Positions 1 through 7,060 of a DNA stretch of 21,493 bases are shown piece by piece. The notes beneath the pieces are model-generated. The model did not search any database. It was not told where the DNA came from and worked only from the letters and a program-made list of their open reading frames with translations. Both the position numbers and the translations under genes were made by a program. Source of the DNA: Gallionella sp. UBA6045. GTDB lineage: Bacteria; Pseudomonadota; Gammaproteobacteria; Burkholderiales; Gallionellaceae. Numbering within the stretch: the first letter of the stretch is position 1; every line of letters starts with the position of its first letter. The stretch spans positions 3,676 through 25,168 of the forward strand of contig DIYV01000050.1 in the NCBI GenBank assembly GCA_002429165.1, in the 5' to 3' direction.

Positions 1-1193
1 GGTTCCAGACCAAGACGCAGGATGTTGGTGTCATCCGCCGAGTGAATCCCAACCGAATGGCCGGCGCCCTGAAAGTCATAGATATCGCTAACCAGTTGAC
101 ATGCGGCATCGAAATCCTTCGCACGGTAAACCGTCAGCACCGGTGAAAGCTTTTCGCCCGAAAAGGGGTACGCAGGACCGGTGCCGTTTTCCTCGACCAT
201 CAGAAAGCGAACCTTGGCAAAGCGTTCATCGGTCAGCCCTGCAAGTTGGGCGATCTTCGTGGCCTTCTGCGCAGTGATGGCACCGGACAACTTTCCGCTC
301 GGCCACATGGCCTCTTGGAGCGTGATTTTTTCATCGGCTGTCAGCAGGATTCCGCCAGCCGCTTGCAGGGCCGCTATCGCATCCGCGTAGACGCCATCGA
401 GAATGACCACGCTGTTCTCGGAAGAACAACTGGTTGCATTATCGAAAGTCTTCGAGGCAGCGATCGCCTCGGCGGCTTCCGCAAGATTGGCGCTGAGGTC
501 GATGATCGAGGCAACGTTGCCGGCACCCACGCCGAAGGCTGGCGTGCCGCAGGTGTAGGCAGCGCGGATATTGTTTTGCGAACCGGTAGCGACGACGAGA
601 TCGGCCTGCTTCATCAGTTCCTGCGTCGATTCCTTGGTGACCGGCGCCGGCAGGCACTGAACGAGATCCGTCGGCAGACCGAGTTTCTTTAGTTCTGTAT
701 GGATATAACCCACCAGAGTTTCAGCAGACGACAGGCCCTTCGGTGAGGGGGCGACGATGACGGCATTGCGGCACTTGAGTGCATTGATCACTTTGTTGGC
801 CGGCGTCGCCGCCGGGTTGGTCGAGGGCGTAATGGCGGCCACCACGCCGACTGGGCGTGCGATCTCGACCAGGCCGAGCTCCGGATACTCAGCGACGATA
901 CCGACCGTTTTTACGCCCTTGAGGTCACGCAGCAGGCCAAGCGTCTTGCGGTAATTCTTGGTGATTTTGTCCTCGACATCGCCGAGGCCGGTATCGCGCA
1001 CCGCCATATCAGCGAGCAGGCGGTTACGCCCCGGCTCCATGATGGCCCATCCGGCTGCGAGTACCGCCTCGTCGACTTCTGCCTGAGAGCATCGCTCGAA
1101 AGCGCGTTGTGCCACCCGGGCGCGGTTGATCAACGCCGCCACAGTGACTTGGGCTGCAGAAAGTGGTACGGTTGCGGTTTGTTCATTTGCCAC
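1..1193 (-). CDS. sauS: CoA-acylating aldehyde dehydrogenase, probable sulfoacetaldehyde dehydrogenase (3' end beyond window)
   Basis: The minus strand is open from a GTG at 1191-1193 to the window edge, giving 397 residues of a family usually about 460-480 long, so the C-terminus is missing. The GTG has a GAGGGG Shine-Dalgarno about 8 nt upstream. The protein is of the EutE/SauS acylating type: a proline/threonine-rich cofactor stretch ITPSTNPAATP (121-131), ATGSQNN (202-208), and the catalytic cysteine in NATSCSSEN (C256). Family knowledge: SauS reduces sulfoacetyl-CoA to sulfoacetaldehyde with NADPH in the cytoplasm. I prefer this substrate because xsc, which consumes sulfoacetaldehyde, lies 6 kb away and the adjacent divergent regulator is closely similar to the regulator beside xsc. 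The acylating dehydrogenase fold is secure; the substrate is inferred, and acetaldehyde, succinate semialdehyde or another aldehyde remains possible. Confidence 0.75.
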   Translation of the reverse strand, partial: MANEQTATVPLSAAQVTVAALINRARVAQRAFERCSQAEVDEAVLAAGWAIMEPGRNRLLADMAVRDTGLGDVEDKITKNYRKTLGLLRDLKGVKTVGIVAEYPELGLVEIARPVGVVAAITPSTNPAATPANKVINALKCRNAVIVAPSPKGLSSAETLVGYIHTELKKLGLPTDLVQCLPAPVTKESTQELMKQADLVVATGSQNNIRAAYTCGTPAFGVGAGNVASIIDLSANLAEAAEAIAASKTFDNATSCSSENSVVILDGVYADAIAALQAAGGILLTADEKITLQEAMWPSGKLSGAITAQKATKIAQLAGLTDERFAKVRFLMVEENGTGPAYPFSGEKLSPVLTVYRAKDFDAACQLVSDIYDFQGAGHSVGIHSADDTNILRLGLE

Positions 1194-1319
1194 GACTTGC
1201 CCCTCTTTACGACTAAACGATGCCACATGGCATTAATTATTTATGGAAATAATCTTTTCGATTTTAGAACTCTAATCGAGTTTCGAGCGCCACGTCAACA
1301 TAAAACTCAAAAAATGGAA

Positions 1320-1338
1320 TATATATTTTCAATATATA
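1320..1338. promoter_or_regulatory. AT-rich inverted repeat in the sauS-like/iclR1 divergent region
   Basis: TATATATT and AATATATA form perfect 8-bp arms around a 3-nt spacer (TTC). The repeat sits between two divergent genes (GTG at 1193, ATG at 1415), where an IclR protein would be expected to bind. The same intergenic stretch also holds TGGAAATAATCTTTT near 1251-1265, whose left half resembles the classical IclR box. The repeat is directly visible; its role as an operator is inferred, and AT-rich palindromes arise easily by chance. Confidence 0.35.
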
Positions 1339-1414
1339 GATATTAGACGGGTTTCAATTGCGGGTGGGTATGTGTATGCTTCAGTCTAATTTCATTGCAT
1401 AGTCGGAAAGTCTC

Positions 1415-2188
1415 ATGAGCGACCATTCCTTACCATCATCAGCTGCGGCACTGCGTGCCTTTGCCATTACGGATGTGGTCGTGCGGGCTGCGCGACCTGT
1501 GCCGCTATCCGAAATTGCCGAGCAATGCGGGCTGCCGGCTCCCACCGTATTCCGGATTTTGTCGATGCTTGAAGGCGCCGGCCTCGTGCTGCGCGAACCC
1601 ACCGGGAAAACCTATAGCGTTGGCCATCGACTGGCACGCTTCGGCCTCGAAATCATGACTAATAATTCGGTGCGCGCCGAGCGCCGCGTCATCCTGCGCA
1701 AGGTGGTCGACGAAATCGGCGAGACCTGCAACCTTGCCATGCTCAATGGCGACGAGATCGTCTACATCGACCGCGTCGAGACCGACTGGTCGCTCAAGGC
1801 TGAACTCAAGCCCGGTTCGCGCGTGCCCCTGCACTGCACATCGAGCGGCAAGCTGTTCCTCAGCCAGATGCCCAAGGCCAAGCGGCGCAGGATGCTGGAG
1901 TCACTGAGCCTCAAGCGCTATACCGACAACACGATTACTGACATGAACATGCTGGAGTCCCAACTCGAACGCATTGCTGTGACTAAGGTCGGACTGAACA
2001 ACGAGGAGTTTCAGGCTGGCGTGATTGGTGTTTCCGTCCCAGTCATGGATGACAAGGGCCACATGATCGCTAGCGTAGCCCTGCAAACTCCGGTGGCACG
2101 CCTGCCAATGAGCCGTGCCATGGAATGTGTGCCCCGCTTGCAACAGGCCGCTGCCGCCATGGCCGCGACTTTCTTCGAGGAGCAATAA
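1415..2188 (+). CDS. IclR-family transcriptional regulator 1
   Basis: The protein has 257 residues, a normal IclR length. An N-terminal winged helix-turn-helix (about 31-52, LSEIAEQCGLPAPTVFRILS) is followed by the C-terminal effector-binding domain. That domain carries GETCN (102-106), DRVET (119-123), PGSRVPLHCTSSGKLFL (133-149) and a later NNEEF. GGAAAG 4 nt upstream supports the ATG at 1415. The gene is divergent from the acylating aldehyde dehydrogenase, the usual layout for an IclR protein and its target. It is clearly a paralogue of the two other IclR proteins here (6079-6900 and 10685-11539), sharing the effector-pocket motifs, so related small acids or sulfonates are plausible effectors. 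The effector and the sign of regulation cannot be read from sequence. Confidence 0.92.
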   Translation: MSDHSLPSSAAALRAFAITDVVVRAARPVPLSEIAEQCGLPAPTVFRILSMLEGAGLVLREPTGKTYSVGHRLARFGLEIMTNNSVRAERRVILRKVVDEIGETCNLAMLNGDEIVYIDRVETDWSLKAELKPGSRVPLHCTSSGKLFLSQMPKAKRRRMLESLSLKRYTDNTITDMNMLESQLERIAVTKVGLNNEEFQAGVIGVSVPVMDDKGHMIASVALQTPVARLPMSRAMECVPRLQQAAAAMAATFFEEQ

Positions 2189-2283
2189 GTCCACCTTAGT
2201 ACTGTCGCGAGCAGAACAACCCTTGCAGCAACTTCCACCGAACAAGTCGGTGCTGGCGGGACGGCGCCGCTTCGGGCTTCAGT

Positions 2284-2664
2284 TCAGACTGTGTCGCATA
2301 GTTTCCACTCCGCTGTATCGATTGGCACGTAAGCCTCCACAGCCGCAGTTGCAACGACATGCGTGGTGCCCAGTTCGGGATCATGCACATTCAGCCCGCC
2401 CCGTACGGCGGTGACTTGCGCATAACCGCGTGGCAGTTCGGCGGCGACCACTGCGGTATCGACCTTGTCCGGTTCCTTCACGCCGATGGTGACCTGTACG
2501 CGCATCGCGCGATGGTCTATTTCCAGAGTACGGAACAGGACGATGGATGAATGATGCAGGGCGTCCTGCACGGCGCGGCAAGCAGCCTTGGTGTAGTCCT
2601 CGCCGTAAAGATCGTTGCCGCTGCCGGTTTCGAGAATAATTCTTTTTTCAGTCGCTGAAGTCAT
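2284..2664 (-). CDS. Lin0512-family protein, copy A (last gene of the cobST-like operon)
   Basis: This 126-residue soluble protein has no signal peptide or membrane segment. It matches the small uncharacterised Lin0512 family: SGNDLYGEDYTKAACRAVQDAL (about 15-36), IGVKEPDKVD (60-69), and RGGLNV followed by THVVATAAVEAYV near the C-terminus. Its ATG overlaps the stop of the upstream copy by 4 nt (ATGA), so the two are translationally coupled and probably work as a heteromeric pair. It diverges from copy B in the otherwise conserved GQGHSIRR region, which reads GSGNDLYG here, so the copies are specialised rather than a recent duplication. The family has no activity I can name with confidence. 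It ends tail to tail with iclR1. Confidence 0.8.
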   Translation of the reverse strand: MTSATEKRIILETGSGNDLYGEDYTKAACRAVQDALHHSSIVLFRTLEIDHRAMRVQVTIGVKEPDKVDTAVVAAELPRGYAQVTAVRGGLNVHDPELGTTHVVATAAVEAYVPIDTAEWKLCDTV

Positions 2665-3011
2665 TTGACCACCTCCATGTCAAAGGAAACGATGACCGCC
2701 GCGTTGGCGATAATATTAAGGCCATCACGATGCGGCTTGGGGATGTCCAATCCGCCATGCACCACCCGAATGGACAGCTGACCATAGGGAAAAACCTTGA
2801 GAATCTGTTTGACATCCACTTCTTCAGGTTTCTGCACGCCGATTTCCACATCGATGATCATGGCTGCCTTGGGAAAGCCGAAGGCCTCGGCAACAGTCAG
2901 CGAATTGTGCCAGAGCGCATCACGCACCGCCCGTTCGGCGGCTGCGGTGTAATCCTTGCGTCGTATCGAGTGCCCCTGGCCGAACTGCACTACCATGCGT
3001 TTTTTTGCCAT
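2661..3011 (-). CDS. Lin0512-family protein, copy B
   Basis: This 116-residue protein is the more canonical Lin0512 member: FGQGHSIRRKDYTAAAERAV (10-29), IGVQKPEEVD (57-66), VVHGGLDIPKPHRDG (83-97) and an alanine/valine-rich C-terminal strand region. AAGGAG lies just upstream of the ATG at 3009-3011, only 14 nt after the end of the CobT-like gene, so it is cotranscribed with it. Its stop overlaps the start of copy A. The function is unknown. Being in one transcript with an AAA+/VWA pair suggests these proteins are either the client of that machine or accessory subunits; that is inference from context only. Confidence 0.82.
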   Translation of the reverse strand: MAKKRMVVQFGQGHSIRRKDYTAAAERAVRDALWHNSLTVAEAFGFPKAAMIIDVEIGVQKPEEVDVKQILKVFPYGQLSIRVVHGGLDIPKPHRDGLNIIANAAVIVSFDMEVVK

Positions 3012-3025
3012 ACCTGCTCCTTAAT

Positions 3026-4765
3026 TTAGCGTCGGTGTTTTCTGCCGATCAACCGCACGATTTCATCAAACAGCGCGTTGTCCAGCGCTTGTGTCATGTC
3101 AGTCGCCAGATTATTCAGGTAAAAGGGGCTTAGGTCGAGGCCAACCCCGAGGCCCATGATTTCAACTGCACCTTCCCGCTCGCGCTGGGCCACCACGTCC
3201 TTGAGATGGTTGTCGAGGTAGAAAGTATCGTTGGCGCGTCCAGTCGCTGCGTCGTTTGGGCAGCCGTCGGATACTACGATCAGGATGCGGCGTGGTTCGC
3301 TACGTGAAAGCATGCGCTGGCAGGCCCAGTCAACCGCCTCGCCGTCGATGCCTTCGCGAAACAGGTCGGCCTTTAGCAAGGCGGCAACGCCGGTGCGCGA
3401 ACGTCGCCAGCTGCGACCTGCATGCTTGAACACCATGTGGCGAACTTCGTTGAGTCGGCCCGGATGCGCGGGTTCGCCCGCCCGTCGCCAGTCCTTCCAG
3501 GCGCGCCCGCCGTTCCACGTGCCCGTGGTAAAGCCCAGCAATTCGGAACTCACACCGGCCATGTCCAGTGCGCGTAGCAGGATATCGACCAGCGTTGCCA
3601 CCGGCTCGATGTGCGCCTTCATCGAGCCAGAGCAGTCCACCAAAATACTCACCAGACAATTGGATATCGGAGTGAAGCGATCCTGCCTGAATACCCGGCG
3701 TTCAGCCGGAGAGCTGATCAGTTGCGCCAACCGGCCGCCATCGACGATGCCCTCCTCTTCGCCGAACAGGCATCCGTCGTTGGCGGGCTCGGCCAACATT
3801 GCGCGCAGCAGGCGGGCCAGCCGCGGTACATTGATGCCTTGCGCGGCCACCCGCTTGTCGAGTATTTCGCGATATTCGCGCAGCATGGTCTGTCGCACCA
3901 GCGTCTGCGCCTCGACTTCGATGTCGTAGCAGGTGGTGTAAGCCTGATAGGTTTGCGACGCTTCGGCAAACACCTTGCTCTCGCCACTGAGGGCAAGCGC
4001 GGGGGCGTCGCCTTCGCCCTCTTCGAAATCGAGCAGCAGCGCAAATCGGCTGGCGGCTTCTCCAACCTCGTGATCTACCAGCGAAGTGTTCCAGTTACCG
4101 CCCCCTCCCTGCTCACCTTTAGTCATATCGCTGATTGTCCGGGCGATTTCCAGGGCGTAGGGAGCGAACTGCCGCTGGTCATGGCGAAAACGGCGCAGAC
4201 CAGCCAACGGGCTGCCGATACTCGAAGCCAGATTGAAGCGCGTGCTTTCGATGTAGTCCTCGGTTTCTTCCAGCACATGCTGGGCTGTCAGCCGCGACCA
4301 GCACACTTGCGCCACCGTATAGAACAAGATGCCCAACCGTCCTTTAGCAAGTCCAGCGCGATAAAAATCCCGCGACCAGTGCTCAAAGCGTTGCAGAACG
4401 TTGTGACGCATGCCCGGCATGTCATCGCGCACCAGCGTTTCGACACGCATCTGTTCGAGCCACTCGAACATCAGGCGGGCGATGGGATCCTCAACTCCCG
4501 GACAGAATTCGCGCTGAATCGCCGGATCGGAATACAGCAGGCGCAGTGCCGTGGCGTCGGTCGCGCCGCGGCACTCGGCAAAGTCGTCCTCGTCGGTATC
4601 GACGCGCAAATGCGGCGCATGCAGCGGAACCCGTCGCGCCCCCTGATGCAGTTGCCGACCGCGATAGTGCAGGTCGACGTCACCGGTGAGGGCGCGCAGG
4701 GTGGCGGCACAAAGTTCCTCGACTCGTTGCTGCCGCTTGGCGCGTTGTTGAGCACTGGCGGTCAC
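3026..4765 (-). CDS. cobT: CobT-like VWA-domain protein (cobaltochelatase CobT family)
   Basis: I place the start at GTG 4763-4765, preceded by CGGAG with 8 nt spacing, giving 579 residues; a TTG 42 nt further upstream also keeps the frame open but has no ribosome site. The N-terminal region (RVEELCAATLRALTG and beyond) resembles CobT. There is only a short acidic linker (FEEGEGD), and the C-terminal von Willebrand A domain has the metal-ion-adhesion motif DCSGS (377-381) and a later VVSDG. Family knowledge: CobT partners the AAA+ ATPase CobS and, with CobN, inserts cobalt in aerobic cobalamin synthesis. No CobN or cobalamin gene is visible, and the neighbours are sulfonate genes, so another client is likely. 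It is separated from the cobS-like gene by a broken remnant, and the Lin0512 genes follow closely. Confidence 0.85.
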   Translation of the reverse strand: MTASAQQRAKRQQRVEELCAATLRALTGDVDLHYRGRQLHQGARRVPLHAPHLRVDTDEDDFAECRGATDATALRLLYSDPAIQREFCPGVEDPIARLMFEWLEQMRVETLVRDDMPGMRHNVLQRFEHWSRDFYRAGLAKGRLGILFYTVAQVCWSRLTAQHVLEETEDYIESTRFNLASSIGSPLAGLRRFRHDQRQFAPYALEIARTISDMTKGEQGGGGNWNTSLVDHEVGEAASRFALLLDFEEGEGDAPALALSGESKVFAEASQTYQAYTTCYDIEVEAQTLVRQTMLREYREILDKRVAAQGINVPRLARLLRAMLAEPANDGCLFGEEEGIVDGGRLAQLISSPAERRVFRQDRFTPISNCLVSILVDCSGSMKAHIEPVATLVDILLRALDMAGVSSELLGFTTGTWNGGRAWKDWRRAGEPAHPGRLNEVRHMVFKHAGRSWRRSRTGVAALLKADLFREGIDGEAVDWACQRMLSRSEPRRILIVVSDGCPNDAATGRANDTFYLDNHLKDVVAQREREGAVEIMGLGVGLDLSPFYLNNLATDMTQALDNALFDEIVRLIGRKHRR

Positions 4766-4853
4766 GATTTGCGCTCCGACGTGTGATATACCAAAACCAT
4801 ACAACAAAAATACGGCTCCGGCAGGACGGCGGCATTTACCCTGAAAAAATCTC

Positions 4854-5070
4854 TCATCGCATCAGGCCATGCCGGATAACGACGTCCAGCGGCACGGCCC
4901 AACCGACCGCAATAAATTTTCTGACGGGACGAAAGAGCAGAATCCAGCCCGCGTAGCCGATCAGATAAAATCAGGAACGTGGCACCAAATCCAGTCAACC
5001 CGCATAACGTATAGGCCACAGTGGTGATCATGACTAGGCTGATCAGAAGCTGGTGAGAAGGCAGGTCCAT
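4854..5070 (-). pseudogene. Remnant of a membrane protein, possibly TauE/SafE-type permease
   Basis: This 217-nt stretch fills the gap between the CobS- and CobT-like genes. From ATG 5068-5070 one frame reads a hydrophobic N-terminus with TLCGLTGFGATFLIL, recalling the first helix of TauE/SafE sulfite exporters. The frame then degenerates, and a frame offset by one base (4964 to 4854) reads LIGYAGWILLFRPVRKF and further to a TGA, which looks like the last helix and tail of a permease. The join lies at a repeated CTGAT, as expected for an internal deletion through short homology. No ribosome site precedes the ATG. The remnant state is fairly clear; the TauE identity is tentative and rests mostly on the GLTGFG motif. 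Confidence 0.5.
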
Positions 5071-5101
5071 TATAATATATGAGCATTTCAAGCCCAAAAG
5101 C

Positions 5102-6082
5102 TCAGGATCGCCCGGCCTCTTTCATCCAGGATTCATCGAGTTCTTCGTTGAAACAGCGCTGGTAATACTCGGCGACGATGGGACGCTCGCTTTCGTCGCA
5201 CTTGTTGAGGAAGGAAAGACGGAAGGCCAATGCCGAATTGAGGAATATCTCGCAATTCTCTGCCCAAGTGATGACTGTGCGCGGCGACATCAGCAGCGAA
5301 AGATCGCCCACCGCAAAGCCCTTGCGCGTCAGTTCCGCCACCGCCACCATCGAGCGGATCAGTCTGCGACCATGATCGTTGTCCTTGCCTGGCACTCGCG
5401 CCAATACGATGGCAACCTCTTCTTCGGCCGGCAGGTAGTTCAGCGTGGCGACGATGTTCCAGCGGTCGATTTGCGCCTGGTTCAACATCTGCGTGCCGTG
5501 ATACATGCCGGACAGGTTGCCCAAGCCGACTGTATTCGACGTGGCGAACAATCGGAAACTGGGATGTGGGCGGATCACGCGGTTCTGGTCGAGCAGGGTG
5601 AACTTGCCATCGCGTTCGAGGATGCGCTGGATGACGAACATCACGTCCGGCCGGCCGGCATCGTATTCGTCGAAAATCAGCGCCACCGGCCGTTGCAATG
5701 CCCAGGGCACGATGCCCTCCTGAAATTCGGTGACCTGCTGTCCATCGCGCAGCACGATCGCATCCTTGCCTACCAGGTCCAGGCGGCTGATGTGGCCATC
5801 AAGATTCACTCTTACGCAGGGCCAATTGAGGCGTGCCGCGACCTGCTCCAGGTGGGTTGATTTTCCCGTGCCGTGCAGGCCCTGTACCATGACCCGACGA
5901 TTGTGGGTAAAGCCGGCGAGTATCGCCAAGGTGACGTCCGGATTGAAGCGATAGACCGTATCCACCTCGGGCACATGATCGTCACGCTCGCTGAAAGCCG
6001 GCACCAACATGTCAGAATCGATGCCGAACACGTCGCGCACCGAAACCTGCTGATCGGGTTGAATCTGGCTGATGTTGGTCAT
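5102..6082 (-). CDS. cobS: CobS-like AAA+ ATPase (cobaltochelatase CobS family)
   Basis: The protein has 326 residues, the usual CobS length. The N-terminus (VSVRDVFGIDSDMLVPAFSE, 13-32) is highly CobS-like. Walker A is GLHGTGKST (68-76), Walker B ALIFDEYD (134-141), and sensor 1 lies in FATSNT (179-184). As in MoxR/CobS ATPases, it should form a hexameric ring that works with a VWA partner, here the CobT-like gene downstream. Its ATG overlaps the stop of IclR regulator 2 by 4 nt (ATGA), so it is translationally coupled to the regulator and belongs to the same leftward operon. All nucleotide-binding residues are intact. Cobalt as the metal is not supported by the neighbourhood; a dedicated role in maturing an enzyme of the sulfonate pathway is inferred. 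Confidence 0.88.
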   Translation of the reverse strand: MTNISQIQPDQQVSVRDVFGIDSDMLVPAFSERDDHVPEVDTVYRFNPDVTLAILAGFTHNRRVMVQGLHGTGKSTHLEQVAARLNWPCVRVNLDGHISRLDLVGKDAIVLRDGQQVTEFQEGIVPWALQRPVALIFDEYDAGRPDVMFVIQRILERDGKFTLLDQNRVIRPHPSFRLFATSNTVGLGNLSGMYHGTQMLNQAQIDRWNIVATLNYLPAEEEVAIVLARVPGKDNDHGRRLIRSMVAVAELTRKGFAVGDLSLLMSPRTVITWAENCEIFLNSALAFRLSFLNKCDESERPIVAEYYQRCFNEELDESWMKEAGRS

Positions 6083-6900
6083 GTGCCGGTCCGGTCCGCC
6101 GAGATCGCTTCGGCGTCGATTGCAGCGATGGCATTCGCCGCGCGTTGCAGGGCAGGAAGAAGCTGGATTGCCTTATCAGGGGAAAGACGCATCACAGGGG
6201 CCTGGATCGCGATGCCGATGTTCGAGCGACCACCCGCTCGGGGCACCAACATGGCGATGCAGAACAGCCCGGGTAGAAACTCCTCGTTGTCGATCGCATA
6301 TCCGTCGCGATTGATCTTTTCGATCTCACGCTCCAATGCTTCGAGGTCGGTCAGAGTGCGCGGTGTGTATTGTTCCAGCGGTGCGTGTTCAAGCAGGCGC
6401 CGCCGCTGGCCAGGAGACATCTGGCCGAGGAAAAGCTTGCCGCTGGCCGAGCAGTGTGCCGGTACGCGCGATCCCGGGTGCAAATAGAAGCGCAGCGGCG
6501 CCGAGGTCTCCACCCGGTCGAGATAGAGCACTTCGCTGCCGGACAAGGCCGTGATATTGCAGTTTTCGCCGACCTCCTCGACCAGTTTGCGTAGTACCGC
6601 ATGGCGCGCGCCATGTACGGTGTTGTTGAGCAGCAAGGCTTCGGCTAGACGGCGTAATCGCAAACCGGTGCCGTAATGGCGGCCATCGCTTTCCCTTTGC
6701 AGCATGCCGGCGCTCTCCAGTTGCTGGAGCATGCGGTGCAGAGTCGGCTTGGGCAGGCCGGTTTCCTCGACCAGGCCTTGCAACGTAAAGAACTGGTTCT
6801 TGCCGGCGATCACTTCCAGCAACGCAAATAGACGCAATGCCGGCGTGTGGCCGTCAATACGTTCCGGTTCAGAGAACCGCGTACGATCTGTTTTATTCAT
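6079..6900 (-). CDS. IclR-family transcriptional regulator 2 (first gene of the cobST-like operon)
   Basis: The protein has 273 residues with a winged helix-turn-helix at about 39-61 (TLQGLVEETGLPKPTLHRML) and an effector domain with GENCN (111-115), DRVET (128-132), PGSRVPAHCSASGKLFL (142-158) and DNEEF. It is divergent from xsc across a 160-nt region containing several inverted repeats, and its stop overlaps the cobS-like start. It is therefore well placed to control both xsc-pta and its own operon. The ATG at 6898-6900 lacks a strong Shine-Dalgarno sequence, so the start is less certain than for the other regulators, although the next plausible start would cut into the DNA-binding domain. 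A C2 sulfonate or sulfoacetaldehyde-related effector is inferred from position. Confidence 0.9.
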   Translation of the reverse strand: MNKTDRTRFSEPERIDGHTPALRLFALLEVIAGKNQFFTLQGLVEETGLPKPTLHRMLQQLESAGMLQRESDGRHYGTGLRLRRLAEALLLNNTVHGARHAVLRKLVEEVGENCNITALSGSEVLYLDRVETSAPLRFYLHPGSRVPAHCSASGKLFLGQMSPGQRRRLLEHAPLEQYTPRTLTDLEALEREIEKINRDGYAIDNEEFLPGLFCIAMLVPRAGGRSNIGIAIQAPVMRLSPDKAIQLLPALQRAANAIAAIDAEAISADRTGT

Positions 6901-6929
6901 GATTCATGGCAACCGGAATTTTCAATAGT

Positions 6930-6944
6930 GAGACAACATGTCTC
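6930..6944. promoter_or_regulatory. 15-bp IclR-type operator candidate in the iclR2/xsc divergent region
   Basis: GAGACAACATGTCTC has perfect outer arms (GAGAC/GTCTC) and lies 29 nt before the iclR2 start codon. Its size and geometry match the 15-bp palindromes bound by several IclR proteins, and match GAAACACAACGTTTC upstream of the third regulator. TATAAT follows at 6949-6954. Binding is inferred. Confidence 0.5.
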
Positions 6945-6962
6945 GCATTATAATACTATTTC

Positions 6963-6991
6963 TTGACAATTAGTATTTTCGACTCTAGAGT
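6963..6991 (+). promoter_or_regulatory. Probable sigma-70 promoter of xsc-pta
   Basis: A perfect -35 box TTGACA (6963-6968) is followed after 17 nt by TAGAGT (6986-6991), a moderate -10 box, about 70 nt before the xsc ATG. Two inverted repeats immediately downstream would overlap the transcription start and allow repression. The box sequences and spacing are visible; promoter use is inferred. Confidence 0.5.
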
Positions 6992-6994
6992 ATA

Positions 6995-7026
6995 CGATAT
7001 TCTATATATCGGAATTTATAGTTCCG
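6995..7026. promoter_or_regulatory. Two adjacent inverted repeats between the xsc promoter and its start
   Basis: CGATAT-TCTAT-ATATCG (6995-7011) has perfect 6-bp arms, and CGGAA-TTTATAG-TTCCG (7010-7026) has perfect 5-bp arms; they overlap by two bases. The second resembles the general IclR box shape (GGAA...TTCC). They sit 35-66 nt upstream of the xsc ATG, over the expected start of transcription. They are likely regulator sites, but this is inferred. Confidence 0.4.
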
Positions 7027-7060
7027 TTTATTATGATTTAAATTTCGAGGAGATTTTTTG

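Noticed and set aside
3611..4786. Long plus-strand open frame (391 codons) opposite the CobT-like gene
   Set aside because: The minus-strand frame has the VWA MIDAS motif, a CobT-like N-terminus and a good ribosome site; the plus-strand translation resembles no family and is a product of GC-rich codon bias.
3026..6082. CobS/CobT-like genes taken as evidence of aerobic cobalamin biosynthesis
   Set aside because: No CobN or other cob gene is visible, and the operon starts with an IclR gene and sits back to back with xsc; a cobalamin role is not supported by context.
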